DNA from: Mesodorylaimus sp. YZB2_4
Lineage: Eukaryota > Nematoda > Enoplea > Dorylaimida > Dorylaimidae
Assembly: GCA_030248295.1 (NCBI GenBank)
Contig: JASANH010000878.1
Location: 1 to 64,000 of the forward strand
Direction of reading: 5' to 3'
Length of the DNA stretch: 64,000 nt
A program made the translations under genes and the position numbers. The notes beneath the pieces are model-generated. The model saw nothing but the letters and a program-made list of their open reading frames with translations, did no database searches and was not told where the DNA came from. Positions 32,349 to 44,845 of the stretch are shown piece after piece; the first letter of the stretch is position 1, and each line of letters starts with the position of its first letter.

Positions 32349-35300
32349 GTGTGCGCTTTATCCATTCCAAATTTTCCACGAAATGTAGGTGATTGTGTAA
32401 CCAACGAGACAGAAGCAGAGGGCGTTGTTTGGAGTTGGAAGGAGATGGCATTCGGTGGGTCGAGTGTGTGCAAATCGGGTGGTTTAAATGAACTCGACCA
32501 AAGACTTATTCCTATCGTATTTGAAAAGGAAACGGCGGCCGATGCGATGGCCATGCTTATCGATTGCCGATTCGACGATGCTGCTGCGCTGTTTGCTGCT
32601 GACAGGTACTTGTGTGACGTGTGGATTAGTAGTGTGCAGATGGAGGAAAGGGATGCAAGAATTCTGTGGGATTACTTCCGGAAGTGTCATGGTTAGATCA
32701 GTCTAGGATGCAATGTCTTTTCCTCACCACCATAAAAAGCTGGGAGGTTTTTCGAGTCCGGATGGGTGGACAATGCTATTTAGGTTCGAAACTCCCGCAA
32801 ATGGCTGGCTGCTTACTTTATTGCAGCACAATGGGGTCCCATTTGTCTGTAATCGATCGATAACAGATAAATGGGCATGACGATCGATAATAAGTGTGTG
32901 TGGTTCCCTCTGTCCTTCGGATAAACGATTCGAGCTTGCGGGCACTTCAAGAGGAAGACGGCGGTCTCCCAGAAATGGTCGAACCCATCTGACCTGGCGC
33001 ACCGCCGCTGCATGCTCTGCATATTCTATACAAGCAGCCATTTTTCTGCTTTCAGGGACACTTATCCATCGATGGCACTTGGATACTGCCTAACTCTAGT
33101 TTTGGTAAGTCCAATCTTTTGCCTCACTGACCTCAAACGCCCGGTTTTCTTTAGCGAGCAATCACATCATTCGAAGACGATCACAAGAAAGAAGCCATGG
33201 AAGCATTGAAGATTGTCCAACACGATTGCCATCACGAACGTGGTCGATTCCGAAGTGTACTCCACGAATGCTTAGGAAGCGAAAGTGTCAGGTCGCCATC
33301 GCCGACGTCAACATCGACCACGGAGGTCGTCAAGTCGAAGAAACATGTGCGTGCTGTTTAGTCCAGGATACTTTGTCTTCTTGATTGCATTTCCTTTTTT
33401 AGTCCTTGGTCGAATCGGGATCAGTGTACAATACGATCGCTCGGTACCACGTCGATTTGGTACTGGCCGATTGCTATCTCTGTTCGGCCATGATCACCAT
33501 GATGAACATGGATTGGGCAAGTTATGCTCGAGGAGGTTGGATTGTACGAAAATCTTGGAAGCTTTATGAAAAATTATATCGAGAAGCCAAACGATTGATC
33601 GATTCTGTACCACGCGAATTGAAAAAATCAAATTCGAAGTCTTCGACTAGTTTTGACGATTCGTCTGTATCGGAACAATCAATGTCGTCATCGACGGCTA
33701 ATGGTACTTATCGAACTCCATCCGAAGCTAAAGCAATTACACGATTTTACACAGCCGTATGTTTCGGATATGGTTTGTTTAATCTATTATTATCGATTTT
33801 ATCGCCGCAAGTGTTAAAATTGATATCGTTTCTGGGATTTTCGAGTAGTCGACGAACTGGACTCGACTGTTTGACGTATGCTAGTCGAAGCGATGGCATG
33901 AGATCAGCATTGGCGACGTAAGTGCTTATTCCAGTGTTCATACAAGGCTGGAGAAGACAGGGAATTCTAAAATTACCTGGAAACCTGAGAAAATAAGAAT
34001 TTTTGGGCCAAATCATGGAAAAACTGAGACTGAATTTTGAGATTTAAAATTTTGACTCATCCACTTTTTTTGTGTACCTGCTTATCATTGGAAGTCAGTT
34101 GAAATTGGTTTAGTAGTACTGGGGCATTGTGAAAATAATCAGCGAAAAAAATCGAATTTTTGTCAAGGGGCCATCCATAAAGGTCGACCGCACAAAATAT
34201 CGATTTTTTGACCCCCTTTCCCTTACCGCATGCCGACCACTTCAGCCATACCCCCCCCCCCCTTCAGCAGTCTTATGAAATGTTTCATCTTATGCTGTCT
34301 TGAACTTGACTAGGTGCCCTCTCATTCGGAGACAAATCTTTTTTTAATCATGGAGCGGACTTTTATTTTGTAAAAGCCTCCACAAACTTTTCCCCATATT
34401 TTTTAAAACGTTTTGCGGGCTAGGCCGCGCTGGCCCAGCTCCCCATGGGACTTCCAATCATATTAGCTGGCCTGCAGTCATGATAGGATAAGCGAGGCTG
34501 TGAGGTGACTAGGGATAGGTTATGATCCCGATCCCGATCTCAATCCTGACATTGAGGCATCGGGATTGTAACCCCCCGCCTGGTAGGCCATGGCGAGTGG
34601 GAGAGAGTAATCGATACTCTCCCCTAGCTGGGAAACGTCAACCCCTCGGGTTGATGTTTCAGCCGTAGGTATAGTCGCAAGACGATCCTGCTCCAGTCGG
34701 AGTTTTTGTCCCGCCGACTTCGGTCGGCCGCCTCCCTCCTACGCCTGCCAGGCCTGGTTACAGGATTCTGCTAATAATTATGATATGCATATGCATGGTG
34801 CACTCTGATCCATCATATCTGCGATGAAGAGGCAGCAGCAACATCGGCTCAAATCGATAATGATAGCAACACTGATTTTACTTAGCCCAGGCTGACCTTG
34901 CGGGACGGGTATCGAAACTGCGAATGAACTCATCAATTTCAGCTTAGAATGACTGAAACTCGACCTGATAAAAAGCTTAAAAAACCTGGATGACTGAAGT
35001 GTGATTTATTGAAGGAAATAGACTCGTCTCCTTCGTGTGTGCAAACAATACACGACCTCAAACAAAAAATTCCAGTCCCGATTGAGATTGCCCTGATCCC
35101 GATCGCGGAAAAGGATGATCTCGACCTATCCCTGAGGTGACCAGTTCTCACTGCAGGTTCCCTGTGTCTTCACTGGGAGCACCACCACACGAGGGCATAC
35201 TGGGTTATAAGGGGCTTAGGGCCCTTCCCGACTGGTGTTCGAGGACAGTTTCCCAATTTCTCTACTCCTTGGGTGGGCGTCCGCCATTTAACAGTAGCAG

Positions 35301-38080
35301 GGGTGTCGCCCAAAGCCAGCGACAAGATACTAAACTGCCGTCCTCCGCCGGAATAGAACCTCGGCCTCCCATTCAGGATTGCCGGCCAGCAAGGCGGATC
35401 AACACCTTAACCAGCTGAGCCATCGCCTCCCAACTTTTCCCTTTCGGATCAGATGCCATTCCAGTTGCGAAGAAGAGTCCTGATGAAGCCGAAATTGCAT
35501 TATCGAGAATGAACGATGAGGGAGAAGAGAAGACAAAAAGTTTTGAAGGTTTGAACGCGCACTAGTTGTGAAGATAAAAGGTTTTTTGTCATCAGAAGTT
35601 TAAAAATTTGCTGCGGTCGACCATTGGCCGCTACCCCTCCCCCCCCCTTGGCTGCGGTCGACCTTTATGGATGGCCCCAGTGAAATCATTTCCCGCTCCT
35701 TGTATATTCAACTGTGGGCTCAAATTCTACCAAAACTTTGCACTCCTTTTTCAGGCTCAGTCTTCTTTGGTTTCATACCGTTGCCCGACCATTCTTTGCT
35801 TTGGACATCAGCGCTATCGATGCTGGTATGTATAGTTTATAAATGATTTTCTTGGCATGACTTTTTTGTTGTTTCAGGCGTGGAGGAGGCGAGGAAGTTG
35901 ATGACAAGTCAATACAGTCGACGATTGACCAATACTATGCTTTTCGTATTCTTTCAGGGACGAATCAGACGACTACAGGTACCATTGGTTCTATTTATTT
36001 TTTCTGCTTTTTGCCGACGAAGAATATTTCTAGAGCGATATACTAGGAGCGATCGATCACTATTTCAAAGCTTTACACGCAGCTGGCGAGCAAAAAGAGC
36101 TTAGGCAAATGTGCCAGTATGAGTTGGCATGGTGTTACTTACATTTGAAAGATTGGCGGTTGGCTCTGCCTTACTTTAATGAGTAAGTCTTGAACAGAAA
36201 GGGGCTTACGGTTAGGATGAGCAATCAAAAAATGGGGCTTGAGTGGTTGTCGAACCCTATCCTGGCGGTGCTTGGGATTCTACACAGGAATAGCGTGGGT
36301 TCCCCTACTATCACTCCCTCCTATTAGTGCCGTATACTTGAAGCTTATAGCTTCGGCTTAGATTAATCCTCGAAGCTGCTTGGACTAATAAGCCTGTTTT
36401 GGCCCGTAAGACTCTTAATTTTAGTAAAAAGAAAATTTTTTCAAACAGGGTAGGTTTGGAATTATCAGGTTAGGGTTCGTAAATGATACGAAAACCTGAA
36501 AAATCCAGGGGAAAAGTGCCTGGGAAACCTGGGAAAATATCACTTTAGAACTAAAATCAGGGAAAAGGTGGAAGACTGCATTCTTAGGTTAAAAATTATG
36601 AATCACCCGCCTTTTCTGGGAATCTTAGCATTCTTGAGAAAAATCAATTTTAATAGAACTGATCAGAGTTTGCAAAGTCGCTCCCCGAAGGAAGGCTAAT
36701 CATGCTGTAAATCAGCTGAAATTGGTTTAGTAGTGCTGACACAGCGTGAAAATAATCGGGGAAAATCTGATTTTTGCGTGGAAAACCTGAAAAATTGGGG
36801 AAATTACTTTCCGCTCATTGTGTCTTTTGACCTTTTTTTTATAAATTTTCTCTTCAGACTGAAAGAGAATTCCAAGTGGGCGCCATCTTACTATTCGTAC
36901 ATGGTCGGAATGTGTTACGGCTCTTGCGGGGATATTGCGTCGGCGTTGCCTTACTTGACGGAAGCAACGAAAACTGTGAAGAATAAGAAAAGTCCATTAG
37001 AAGCATTTGTGCTGAGAAGGGTATGTTTTTCGCTTTTTATTTGCTCAGGTCGGAATTGAGCTTAATTTTGGCATTGCTTTTAGGCAAAGAAAATTCTCAA
37101 GTCGAAACCAGCAATAACACAGGACCAATGTTGTCTATTCACGTTGGAGATTATGTACATTTGGCGAGCATTGTTGAATGTGCCGTTGGATGCTGCTGAG
37201 AGCATACTCGCTGGTAGGAATTTTTGAGTGTTGATTGGGGGTCGTATCATAAGTCGTCGCAGGGCGTGTTTTCACTGTATGAGTAAGACAGAACTTTGAT
37301 TCGTGTACCCATCCTCCTGGGTCAAGTATGAGTGGGGGATGGGGTAGCCCTCACGCCATCAGCATACTCGCTGGTAGGCTCGTTAGTGTCGATTGAGGGG
37401 GTCGTATCATAAGTTCTCAAAACACATCAGGGATGGGACTTGTAGGCCTCATGATGTCAATTGACCCCGAAGGATATAAACAAGGAGCCAACAATATCAG
37501 CCATTTGGAGGGATCTTACGTTATCTGGAACGGAAGGGGACTAAAAGGGACTAATTTTCGGCAATTAATTGATTTGATTAATTGTCTCTTGTTTCAGACT
37601 GCCGAAAAATGAACGATTCGCGTTGGCTCTTGCCCCTGAAGTGCCTGTTGGAGGGTGTGTTATGCGCGCGTCTGGATCGACCGGCGGAGGAGACGGAGCA
37701 GTGTTTTCGAGAATGTATCGCCCGGTGCGATGGTCGAGAGCACAAGGATGAGAAACATTGGTTGGCATTCGCTACTTACGAATTGGGGTATATGCTGATG
37801 AAGAAACAGCAGGTATGGATTTGCACTGACGTCGACCAGGGCACGGTTCTGGTAGATTCCTGTTTTAGGCACGTGACGAAGCGAAGACATTATTGACTGA
37901 AGCTAAGGTGAGAGGAGATGGGTGAGATGAGGATAATAATAATGGATTATTGGTTTGTTTTAGGAAAAATTTCATGGCTGCGATTTCGATAACCGATTAA
38001 GCATGCGTGTGTATTCAGCGTTGAAGTATATCGAAAAAATCGAGTTGGAGGAGCAGGCTGGTCCTGAAGAAACTGGGTAA
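32349..38080 (+). CDS. Tetratricopeptide repeat protein 39 family (12 exons)
   Basis: Exons are 32349-32605 (or from ATG 32445), 33056-33104, 33155-33345, 33403-33917, 35755-35825, 35878-35978, 36034-36182, 36858-37020, 37084-37213, 37598-37812, 37869-37907 and 37964-38080. All are joined by standard sites in consistent phase; the stop is TAA at 38080. The protein shows the TTC39/Iml2 layout: an N-terminal helical part, the conserved F-G-Y-G-L-F-N-L-L-L-S block with L-K-L-I-S-F-L-G-F-S, then TPR-like helices with C-Y-x-L-A-W-C-Y and Y-Y-S-Y-M-V-G-M-C-Y patterns. The exact paralogue (A, B or C) cannot be decided here. Intron 4 (1.8 kb) holds a TIR-A element, and the intron after exon 9 holds a partial repeat of the exon 9 donor region. 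Function in animals is largely unknown; lipid-related roles are reported for some members. Confidence 0.92.
34568..34762. mobile_element. TIR-B element, about 195 bp, proven by an empty site
   Basis: It starts GTAACCC and ends GGTTACA, and is flanked by GGATT on both sides. In the related TIR-A copy at 40730 the same surrounding sequence runs straight through GGATTCTGC without it, so the borders and a 4-5 bp target duplication are directly visible. Inside is the palindrome GAGAGTAATCGATACTCTC and a CCTCGGGTTGATGTTTCAGC block. Confidence 0.85.
35150..35432 (-). repeat. tRNA-derived SINE-2
   Basis: On the minus strand a tRNA-like head with GATGGCTCAGCTGGTTAAGG and a B-box-like GGTTCTATTCC is followed by a body. 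The body contains the reverse complement of CACTGGGAGCACC and ACGAGGGCAT. The same body words recur at 48.6 kb. Confidence 0.6.
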
Positions 38081-39387
38081 TGTCAGCAGCTTTATCGCAA
38101 GCAAGGTTGCAATGTTGGATCGCGAGGCGGCCGATTTTTTTTTTGCACTGAATGATGGGCACTTTTTTTACATGTGGGCTTTATTTCTTTGCCAATGCAC
38201 TTTGTGAATTTTAGCTCGATGGCTGTGACTGACGATGAGCCATGTCACTTTTTAGGGGTTTTTTAATTTTTAAGTTTTCCTCCGCGCATAAGCTAATAAA
38301 TGGGGGTTTAGCACTTTCGAAATTTTTGTATTTAGAATATGCTATCAGAGAAAAGGTTGTGATTACTGTAGGAGCAGAGGAGTTTGCGAGACTGATTTCA
38401 TGTGAAAGCAATAAGTACTATGCTGCTATAGTTTTTGGAAACAATGAGCAACCTGATCGTGAGTGTTTCTGATTATGCTTGTATTTGATTTGCAATTATC
38501 AAACCGCGCTTGCATTTTGAAAACATGAGGTGGCCAGTACGAGGGCTGCGGTCTGCTGATCCTATCTATAATCTTCTTTAGAATTGGATGAAACGAATTC
38601 CTGAATATGAATCGAAGTACATAAGTCGGAGACACCGTGCCTGGCTAGCGTAGGAGAGAATGTGGCCGATGGGTCAAAAACATCAGGTGGTTATGTGCGA
38701 GGTCTGTGGTCTGCTAATCCTACCTATAACCTTAAATGAATTCGGTCGAACTAACGCGAGGCAAATCCTGCGACTATACCTACGGCTGAAACATCAACCC
38801 GAGGGGCTGACGTCTCCCAGCCAGGGGAGGTCAATAATTCTCTCCCACTCGCCAAGGCCCACCAGGCGCGAGGGTTGCACAAGAAATACCAACCATGAAC
38901 GGACGATCTTCAAATTGACACGAAAAGGAAAGGGTGACTAACGGCATTGTAAATGTCTATGGGGCTGTATAGGTCAGATCACGGCCTGTTGAAGGAAACG
39001 CGCAGGAGAGTCACAGATGCTAGGTCGTACAACAGTGGATTTACGGTGTACGATGGTCAAGCGAAAAGTTGCAATATTGACAAATAACTGGACCAGTTGT
39101 CACTGAAACTTACCCCCTCATATGTTCAGCCCTCATAATCGTGTTCATGTTTTAGCACACAAATCAAGCGCCCTCGAGCGACGCGTGAGAACCCGGGCTG
39201 GTCAAACCTGTCCGGATTACTGTGGGAGTGACCGATCTTTATTGATTAGACGGTATGCAGAGAGTCAGAGTGTGTCTTCCATGCATCCGTCCTGCTTATG
39301 CTTCGCAGACTGGACAGGTGATGCGCACTATTCGGGCTACTGATCTTCGTGATCTTTGGGAGTAGGCACCTTCTGGCTAGTGTGGCA
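38081..39387. other. Intergenic with a TIR-B relic
   Basis: 38765-38880 matches the left half of TIR-B in reverse orientation (GGCTGAAACATCAACCCGAG, ACTCGCC, GGTTGCAC). Nothing else is recognised; the 3' UTR of TTC39 must lie at its start. Confidence 0.6.
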
Positions 39388-40194
39388 CTAGTGATTTGAA
39401 GGGCGTACAGTGCATATTACTGACTTAGGACAACCAAACAAGTCTTCCGACTCCGTCAATGGCTGAAACGTAATGCTTCGAGCTGGCGCTCTGATCGTAT
39501 GATAGATTGTCATACAGCCTCTGCCATACAGCAGCAGCAGCGTGGAGACTTTTCTGTCACTAAGGGGTCGTTCAAGGCCAGTGTAGTACATCCGCACAAG
39601 CATGCCAATACATGCCAGCAATAATAACACACATGCACAAACTATTCTGGCGTACTCATATTCCAGCCAAATCGCCTTCCCAGGATCAGCCATTTCTAAA
39701 ACACCGCTTGTCGTCGTTGTTTTGATTTTGGCTATTATTAATCCTTGATAGGGAGTTATGTTCCACCAAGTGGCCGTCGTGTCCTGGTTTCCCAATGTAG
39801 GACTGAAAACTTGCTCATAATTCTTTCCACCCTTGTCGATGGGGCCTCGCGTAGTTTCTCCTGGGGCTTGAGCTAGTTTGATGGCTGTTTCGGAATGAAC
39901 GAAATCCTGAGCTTTTTCCCTGAGGCTCGTCGAAAAATTTGATTGCTCCAGGGTGCCATGTTCTTTCATAGGGGTCGAAGCTGTCACCGAAGTTGCGTCG
40001 GAAATTAGTGAAACTAGTGTGTCGTCATCCACTCCCCCAGTCTTGCCATTGTAGAACCACCCTTCACTGTCATCACTTCCTGTCCCCATCGACGCCTTTC
40101 TGCCAGTCGCTTGCGTCGCAACTTTCTTACCTGCAGGCGAGTGATCTGGCGTTTCGAGTTGCCCAAGCTGTGCTGCACTGTCCATCATGACCAT
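39388..40194 (-). CDS. Hypothetical single-pass membrane protein
   Basis: A 268-residue frame starting at the ATG at 40194; the frame is open a little further upstream, so another exon is possible. The N-terminal 170 residues are polar, rich in Ser, Thr, Gly and Asp, with one Asn-x-Ser-type site (N-F-S) and one N-I-T site. A strongly hydrophobic stretch at about 180-203 (C-A-C-V-L-L-L-L-A-C) is a transmembrane helix, followed by a basic tail of about 65 residues. No signal peptide is visible in this exon. I do not recognise a family. A long uninterrupted frame and the membrane segment support it being real. Confidence 0.5.
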   Translation of the reverse strand: MVMMDSAAQLGQLETPDHSPAGKKVATQATGRKASMGTGSDDSEGWFYNGKTGGVDDDTLVSLISDATSVTASTPMKEHGTLEQSNFSTSLREKAQDFVHSETAIKLAQAPGETTRGPIDKGGKNYEQVFSPTLGNQDTTATWWNITPYQGLIIAKIKTTTTSGVLEMADPGKAIWLEYEYARIVCACVLLLLACIGMLVRMYYTGLERPLSDRKVSTLLLLYGRGCMTIYHTIRAPARSITFQPLTESEDLFGCPKSVICTVRPSNH

Positions 40195-40301
40195 CCCGTG
40201 TGACAAATTTGATAGGACTCTGTCAGGTCATCAAGGAAACACGAAAAGGTTGGAGGAATTGGCTTATCTTCACTAAAAGGTAAAATCCTAGGCTCGCCCT
40301 A

Positions 40302-40905
40302 GGGGCCATCCAGAAAGGTCGACCGCAGAAAATCTCGATTTTTGACCCCCCATCCCCCCCCCTGACCGCATGCCGACCACTTATCGCGAACCCCCCTCAA
40401 AAAATGGTCGACCACTTCAGCCAGACCCCCTCCCCCTTCCAAACGCAGTTTTGTGAAATGTGTCGTCTTATGCTTTCTTGAGCTCGACAAGGTGCCCTCT
40501 CCTTCGAAGACCAATCGTTTTTGATTTATGGAGCGGATTTCTATTTTGTAAAAGCCTCCACAAACTTTTCCCCATATTTTTTAAAAAGTTTTGCGGGTTG
40601 GGCCGCGCCGGCCCAGTTCTCTACGGGACTTCCAATCATATTAGCTGGCAAGCAGTCATGATATTATTAGCGCGGCTGTGAGGGATAGGTTGGGATCCCA
40701 ATCCTGATCCTGACATTGAGGCATCGGGATTCTGCTAATAATTATGATATGCATAACCATGGCAGGTACACTCTGATCCATCATATCTGCCATGAAGCAG
40801 TAGCGATGAAGAGGCAACAGCGACATAGGCTTAAATCGATAATGATAGCAACACTGATTTTACTTAGCCTAGGCTGACCTTGCTGGACGAGTATCGAAAC
40901 TGCGA
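40302..40905. mobile_element. TIR-A element, left half only
   Basis: It begins GGGGCCATCCAGAAAGGTCG and follows the 34166 element through CCACTTCAGCCA, GTGCCCTCTC and ATCGAAACTGCGAATG at about 40905, where similarity stops. It lacks the nested TIR-B of the other copy and so serves as the empty site. Confidence 0.75.
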
Positions 40906-42500
40906 ATGTACCGTATTTCTTCGAAATCCTTTCCGTTTCGCGACGAGAAGAAATACAGTATAGCGATCGTTGGCTGCCGCTATGACCACAAAACGTTGGT
41001 AATAGCTCACGGACTCGATGAAGCTTTGCTGCCCAGAGCTATTTCTAGGAGCGTCACCACCCAGCCACGATACGATACGGTCTGTGCTCTTATATACTGC
41101 TAAATGGTTTTACAGTTTTTTACTACGTTGAACAACTTTGCACCACGTACGTATCTTGCCGGTTGACGGGTGTGGGCAATAATGGAACATGTGTGTGCTA
41201 ATCGGAAGTACTATGGACACTCCCTTAGCGCCAACAGTTTTAGTGCTCGTGTATGATAGTTTACTTGCCACTGCAAAACACAATTTAATTTTAGATAATT
41301 TCCAGCTATGGAACAGTTTGCAATTTTGTCTGGTTTGAAACTCAACTACAGAATCTACTCGAACAGTGTCATGGCCTTAGTGCACGCGGCAGCGCCATGG
41401 TGAAGAAGGAAGGGCGATCAAGAAATGGACGCTAATCTGTGTCGAAAGCTGCCATCGGGTTGACATCGGTGCAGCATGTAGCGCATGTTTTGTACGGAGT
41501 GTGTTCCTCACTTCAAGTCGTGATCATGTGGCGCATAATCACCAGCATCTACCATTCACAAAATAAAACATGGAGCTAAGGGCCGACAATAGGTTCAAAC
41601 CACAAACCCAAACCCAACCCAAAAACTTTTAAGCCGAAGCCAAACCCAAGCCCATTTTTTAGAGTTCGAACTCAGCCCTACTCATTAGAGAACCCGAATA
41701 CAACTCAAAAAAGTTCAGAAAAAATTGGCTGAAGGGATGAAAAGGGCCCTATAATCGTTCTCACTCTAACAAATTCTTCGCAATTTAAAAAAGCGCCTTT
41801 TCTGAAAACTTGAAATAGCTTTTGTTACAAGTTGTGACGCTCGGAAATGTCGAAGCATAAGACACTTGTGGCCGTAACTTGATGTAATTCCTACTCGAAG
41901 CTTTCATAATGCTTTCCAGATTCACATTCAAGTGACATCAAAAAACTATTCAAAGGAAGCGTTTCGTTTCAAGTGAAAGATACAGCAATGATCGGGCATA
42001 TTCCGCCAGTCAGTGACCGCAAACTGACAACAGATCAAGTCAGAGCTCGATCAGCTGCTGACAGACGATTTCCCAGCTCCGTCAAGGTGACATACTGTAT
42101 GTCGAATCACACTAATAGAAGGAGTACTCGCTGTCGAGTGGCCAGAGTCTTCGATCACGACAAATATCTCATGAACTGAATTTTGCGCCCGATTTCTGAA
42201 CGGTACTGTCGGACAAGGATCTGTCGCCTCATAACCATGGCTAGGAAATCGGGTCGCAGTGGTTTGAAAACGCCGTGCCGAACGAATTCACGTTCCGACT
42301 GATAACGATGACCACAAGTAAAAAAGAAGTTTTTTGGGTCCGAAATAAGGTCAACCTCCTCAACCCAAAATTACTCAGCCAAAAAACCCGACCCAACCCA
42401 AAATAATGGGTTGGGCTTTGAGACCTAATGTCGGACCTGGCGTGGAGCATTGCTACAGGTACAATATGACCAGATGCATCAAATGCCAAAGCAAATCCGG
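40906..42500. other. Intergenic, repeat-like but unassigned
   Basis: Near 41590-41720 and 42350-42450 there are runs of AACCCAAACCC-type words facing GGGTTGGG words. These may be the ends of another decayed element. No gene is recognised. Confidence 0.4.
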
Positions 42501-42605
42501 CCTCGTGACCTGGTGGGTTGGGCGTCTGCCTCTCACACCAGTTGCGCAGTTACGGGCGAGTGTTCGACTCGCGGGCCGGTAAATCATATTGTGTAAAGTT
42601 TTCCC
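42501..42605 (+). repeat. tRNA-derived SINE-1, head only
   Basis: It has GGGCGTCTGCCTCTCACACC and a B-box GTTCGACTCGC, followed by a short remainder and then runs of C and A (42600-42660). The GTGTTCCTTAGCC body is absent. Confidence 0.65.
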
Positions 42606-43546
42606 CCCCCCCCCCGGGGGCGCAAAGGCTTTGGGTGAGGGGGAAAAAAAAAAAAAAAAAAATCAATAACAAAAACGCCATAAATGCTCGGTCGCTTATT
42701 AACATTTCTCTTTACTGTAATTTCAAGCCAGGAAGATCTGGAAGATTGCACATCTATATGACTGTCTCCATGCATCTTTTTTTGGTATCTGGTAACAGAA
42801 TCTGAGGATGCAGCCATTACGATCTGAGGACTCATTACGATGGATGGACAAGAAACGTTTGTAGCACGCAATCACCAGCACTCATTCGTACAGTCAGAAT
42901 AGGAAGGTCTGCTTGTGAATAAGAACAAAGCGAAAAATCTGTCAGATCATTACCCAAATCCACAGGCAGGCAGATCAGTAGATGATCGCTCTTTACCGTT
43001 TTTATCACTTTCTCAGAATGTCTACTGGGAAGCGTTGTGAGAAAGTATTACCAATCTTCCCGCGCGAACGGAACAACAATATGTGGTTTCTTACTCGAGA
43101 GATTCGCCCAGGTGTAGTCCGCTGATTGTGATCCAGCTCACTTTCCCTGCGTTGACGTTTTAAAGCCGTGCTTCTTTCATGCAAGCTCTCGAGCAAGGCA
43201 CACCAGCATTGGCCATCGATTTTGACGCTGAATCAGTATCAGCTTGAGGCTTGATTATCACCCATCAACAGTAAAATTACATCGTCGTACTCTCTCCCGT
43301 TTCTCTTTTCCTCGATCTATAGAAACTGCCCTTGCGCACACATCCGGCGAGCTAGTTGTGCGCAGACTATAGTCATACCTGCCCTCCTTGGAAATATAAA
43401 TTAAAAACAGAAGCGCATCACGCGATCGAGTGCCAACTCTTATTTTTACTCCTTGACATAACAACTAATTTTTGACCTGACATCAGCAAATAGGAATCTT
43501 CAATCACACCAAAATTAGTATGCATCTAAAATCAAGATATGCGTTT
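42606..43546. other. Downstream of the VWA gene, nothing recognised
   Basis: It contains a C run and an A run at 42600-42660. No coding pattern or shared repeat is seen beyond that. The 3' UTR of the VWA gene lies at the right end. Confidence 0.4.
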
Positions 43547-44845
43547 TTACTTCTTTCCTTTCTTTAGCTTCGATTTGGCTTTGGATTTTGATTTGGCTTT
43601 TGACTTGGACATTAATTTTGATTTCCCTTTTGCTTTTGACTTAAGAACTGATTTGGATTTCGCTTTGACTTTCGAGCCAGTCTCAACCTGGTTCTCCTCA
43701 TCTAACTGATTGGAAGCTACCTTCTCCTTTTCCGACTTTTTCCCTGAATCAGCTTTGCTTTCCGTTTTCTTAGCTTCCCTCTTCTTCCTCATATAGAAGA
43801 AGACTCCAAGTCCAACAGCAACCAAAAGAAGGATTACCAGGACTGGAATGCCGATGCCCAAAATCAGTGACAACTCGTCATCTTCGGGACACGCCGGGCA
43901 CTTAACCGAACGTGGACAGGATCCGAGAATTTCCCACGGGACTGCGCCAACGCGCTTGACGTCCTTTATCTCCTTGCCGCACGATTCTTTGCACTCGGGC
44001 GCGGTTTCCCAGGGCCATAGTTGATCGCACGTTTCGACACACTTCGACTGCTCGCACGAATCCGATGAAGATGGGGCTTTTAATCCGAATGCTGAGCAGT
44101 CGCCATGGCCAGATCGCACATTCGGCGTGTAAAAGCCTTTCACGCACGTTTTCGCGTCGTTGAAAAAACAATTTTCTTCGTATTCGCAGAGTACTTTGGC
44201 CAGAGTGGGCTTGAACCAGTCGTAAAGACTTTGGTTCAATTCAAGACTCAGATTTTCGACTACACGAAGCCTATATTCATCGCCGATTACTTGTATGAAT
44301 TCATCGTGCGGCGGGAAAGATTTCGGCTGTAGAATTAAGAAGATAACCATGCCTTCGTTTCGAAGCCGCGTACCCTCTTCTTGCGCTTTCTTCGACGCTC
44401 CTGTCTTTCTACCATCGCTGAGGATGAGGATGATTCGCGGCCTGGGATCTCGTCCAGCGAACATACCTTGGTCGATCAGTCGCAGCGCTCCGTACAAATC
44501 AAAGTCGACAGAATGCATCATTTTGAACTGCTTGTAGCCTTCCAGGAAATCGGGCATACTGTCGGTCAAAGCAGAGAGAACTTGCCAAGCGCCGTGGTAA
44601 ATATGTGAATCATACGAGCCATTCACGCTGGCGATCAATGCGATTCGAGTCTTGCCATTCTCAATTTCGAACAATCTTGGCAGATCATTTCTGATCATTT
44701 TGTCCAGCGCAGCAGCATTTCCAGCTCTATATTGAACGTCTTCATGAACCACAATTACCAAATCCACGGTGAACGAAGCCGCTTTGGATGGACTTGGAAT
44801 GAGGATCAGGGCGAGCATGAGGATCAAACGATCGCTGAGGGTCAT
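43547..44845 (-). CDS. VWA-domain single-pass membrane protein with Lys/Ser-rich tail
   Basis: A single-exon frame; I choose the ATG at 44845 because it opens directly into a signal peptide (about residues 1-22), giving 432 residues. A von Willebrand factor A-like domain follows (about 25-210): strand D-L-V-I-V-V, the H-S-V-D-F-D-L-Y-G-A-L block, and I-I-L-I-L-S-D-G-R. The first metal-site motif D-x-S-x-S is not kept (it reads D-L-V-I-V-V-H-E-D), so metal binding is doubtful. Then comes a Cys-rich stalk of about 130 residues, a transmembrane helix (I-P-V-L-V-I-L-L-L-V), and a tail rich in Lys and Ser ending in repeated K-S-K-A. An adhesion or matrix-binding receptor is likely; the ligand is unknown. 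Confidence 0.8.
   Translation of the reverse strand: MTLSDRLILMLALILIPSPSKAASFTVDLVIVVHEDVQYRAGNAAALDKMIRNDLPRLFEIENGKTRIALIASVNGSYDSHIYHGAWQVLSALTDSMPDFLEGYKQFKMMHSVDFDLYGALRLIDQGMFAGRDPRPRIILILSDGRKTGASKKAQEEGTRLRNEGMVIFLILQPKSFPPHDEFIQVIGDEYRLRVVENLSLELNQSLYDWFKPTLAKVLCEYEENCFFNDAKTCVKGFYTPNVRSGHGDCSAFGLKAPSSSDSCEQSKCVETCDQLWPWETAPECKESCGKEIKDVKRVGAVPWEILGSCPRSVKCPACPEDDELSLILGIGIPVLVILLLVAVGLGVFFYMRKKREAKKTESKADSGKKSEKEKVASNQLDEENQVETGSKVKAKSKSVLKSKAKGKSKLMSKSKAKSKSKAKSKLKKGKK

Larger units (their letters stand above)
34166..35678. mobile_element. TIR-A element with complete ends, in TTC39 intron 4
   Basis: It begins GGGGCCATCCATAAAGGTCG and ends with the exact reverse complement, 1513 bp apart. 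Runs of C follow the left end and precede the right end. It contains a nested TIR-B element (34568-34762) and a SINE-2 copy (about 35150-35432). No transposase was recognised. A target-site duplication is not evident at the ends. Confidence 0.85.
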
